Below are positions 30,493 to 31,243 of a DNA stretch of 31,243 nucleotides, piece by piece. This DNA comes from Candidatus Levyibacteriota bacterium (GTDB taxonomy: Bacteria; Patescibacteria; Microgenomatia; Levybacterales; UBA12049). Position 1 is the first letter of the stretch, and each line of letters starts with the position of its first letter. The stretch spans positions 1 through 31,243 of the forward strand of contig PPGL01000021.1 of assembly GCA_003173915.1 (NCBI GenBank). The letters are read 5' to 3'. Below the pieces are notes generated by a model that searched no databases, was not told where the DNA came from, and saw only the letters and a list, made by a program, of their open reading frames with translations. The position numbers and the translations under genes are program-made.

Positions 30493-31038
30493 ATGGAAGA
30501 TTATATTATTCTCGTTGATGAGAAAAAAAATATTTTGGGAACTGCACCAAAACTACAAGCGCATAACAACAATACCCCTTTGCATTTAGCATTTTCTATT
30601 TTTTTGTTTAATTCCAAAGGAGAATTTCTTTTGCAACAAAGAAGTCGTGAAAAAAAGACATGGCCTCTCATATGGTCAAATAGTTGTTGTGGACATCAAA
30701 AACTCAATACAAATCTTATTGATACCGCTGCCCAAAGGCTTGCATACGAAATGGGTATTACGGATGCTACATTGCAGGTGTTACTTTCTGACTTTCGTTA
30801 TCGATGTGAGATGAATGGAATTTGGGAAAATGAAATTTGTCCAGTGCTGGTTGGTATAACAAACCAAGAACCGATAATTAATAAAGATGAAGTAGAGGCA
30901 TATCAATGGATGCAGTGGAGTGAGTGGCTTTCGGGAATGGGAAAAAAGTCTGAAAAATACTCTTATTGGTGTGTAAAAGAAACAAAAGCCTTACTAAAAG
31001 AATTAAAATTTAAGCAATTTCTTTCTTCTTTGCAATAG
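30493..31038 (+). CDS. idi: Isopentenyl-diphosphate delta-isomerase, type I
   Basis: This enzyme interconverts IPP and DMAPP, supplying the allylic primer for prenyl chains. The 181-residue Nudix-fold protein has WSNSCCGHQK with catalytic Cys (C66, followed by GH). It also has RYRCEMNGIWENEICPV with the metal-binding and acid-base Glu residues (E112, E114). ATG 30493 is preferred over the in-frame TTG at 30478 because GGAGGAAG (30480-30487) is a strong Shine-Dalgarno for it. It starts 1 base after the uppS stop. Type I Idi is essential only when isoprenoids come from mevalonate, which hints at that pathway elsewhere in the genome. Confidence 0.94.
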   Translation: MEDYIILVDEKKNILGTAPKLQAHNNNTPLHLAFSIFLFNSKGEFLLQQRSREKKTWPLIWSNSCCGHQKLNTNLIDTAAQRLAYEMGITDATLQVLLSDFRYRCEMNGIWENEICPVLVGITNQEPIINKDEVEAYQWMQWSEWLSGMGKKSEKYSYWCVKETKALLKELKFKQFLSSLQ

Positions 31039-31044
31039 TTCAGA

Positions 31045-31243
31045 CTATCTTTCTCGGACAATATTGTATGATATAAATTCTCGTAATGTTTGTTTGTCGT
31101 CTTCAGATATTGCTAATTCCTGAAGAATTTTTTCAAGATGAGAAAGATGTTTGTTTACAATTCCGTTAATTTTTTCTGAGATATGATATTTGTTTATTAA
31201 TTCATGAACAAAGGAAAAATAATTTTCTGTGTTTTTTTTATTA
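31045..31243 (-). CDS. C-terminus of a leftward helical protein (partial)
   Basis: A frame open from the right edge to a TAG at 31047-31045 encodes about 65 residues ending EFISYNIVRER. The sequence is Lys/Glu/Ile/Leu-rich with amphipathic helical spacing (HLSHLEKILQELAISEDD), the composition of a real protein rather than a shadow. It converges on idi with a 6-base gap, the same tight convergent spacing as elsewhere in the window. Family unknown. Confidence 0.55.
   Translation of the reverse strand, partial: NKKNTENYFSFVHELINKYHISEKINGIVNKHLSHLEKILQELAISEDDKQTLREFISYNIVRER

Noticed and set aside
1..31243. tRNA, rRNA, CRISPR arrays, transposases, integrases and prophage genes.
   Set aside because: None seen on either strand; no clustered direct repeats and no transposase or integrase motifs among the proteins.

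Overview
The window is AT-rich, very compact bacterial DNA with the standard genetic code: TGA is a stop (for example at the end of the gene ending at 29113) and TGG encodes Trp. The gene content suggests a Candidate Phyla Radiation (Patescibacteria) genome, probably of the Microgenomates type. Signs of this are the run of GT-C membrane glycosyltransferases, the membrane-anchored beta-rich surface proteins with Thr/Pro linkers, a lone fusA, a YtxH-like protein, and convergent genes separated by 0-9 bases. This placement is inference, because no rRNA or ribosomal marker is present.

Layout. 1-299: start of a leftward membrane protein and a 68-bp palindromic repeat. 330-3360: fusA (EF-G), then a membrane-anchored HEPN-like protein coupled to a DUF3467-type protein. 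3361-6517: a long structured leader with a T-box-like antiterminator/terminator switch, followed by proB-proA-proC. proA carries a second 68-bp palindromic element inserted in frame. 6520-11237 (leftward): two paralogous GT-C-type membrane proteins and an acyltransferase-3. 11371-14336: the two subunits of ATP-citrate lyase. 14346-19731: uncharacterised and cell-surface proteins, including a four-Cys 80-residue protein, a YtxH-like protein and an 872-residue FN3 surface protein. 19761-21050: Crp/Fnr-type regulator and PIG-L deacetylase. 21051-22972: a stand-alone relative of the alanyl-tRNA synthetase catalytic core, divergent from a TrmB-like regulator. 22976-24670: TMTC-like membrane/TPR protein. 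24763-27038: a cysteine attenuator, with a leader peptide of 14 residues containing Cys-Cys-Cys, ahead of a CBS/CysK-type gene and a cystathionine gamma-lyase/synthase-type gene. 27131-31038: an unknown protein, a GH18-like anchored hydrolase, a GNAT, UppS and type I IPP isomerase. 31045-31243: end of another leftward gene.

How it works together. Two amino-acid pathways, proline from glutamate and cysteine by transsulfuration, are each preceded by an RNA attenuation device, and the two devices differ (tRNA-sensing versus ribosome stalling). ATP-citrate lyase would give cytosolic acetyl-CoA. UppS and Idi handle isoprenoid units for a lipid carrier, which the membrane glycosyltransferases could use to decorate the cell surface.

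The strongest genome-scale pattern is in initiation. At least ten promoters place a -10 box only 5-9 bases before the start codon, often with a -35 box 16-18 bases upstream, so these mRNAs should be leaderless or nearly so. Shine-Dalgarno sequences appear mainly at internal operon genes and at the YtxH-like gene.
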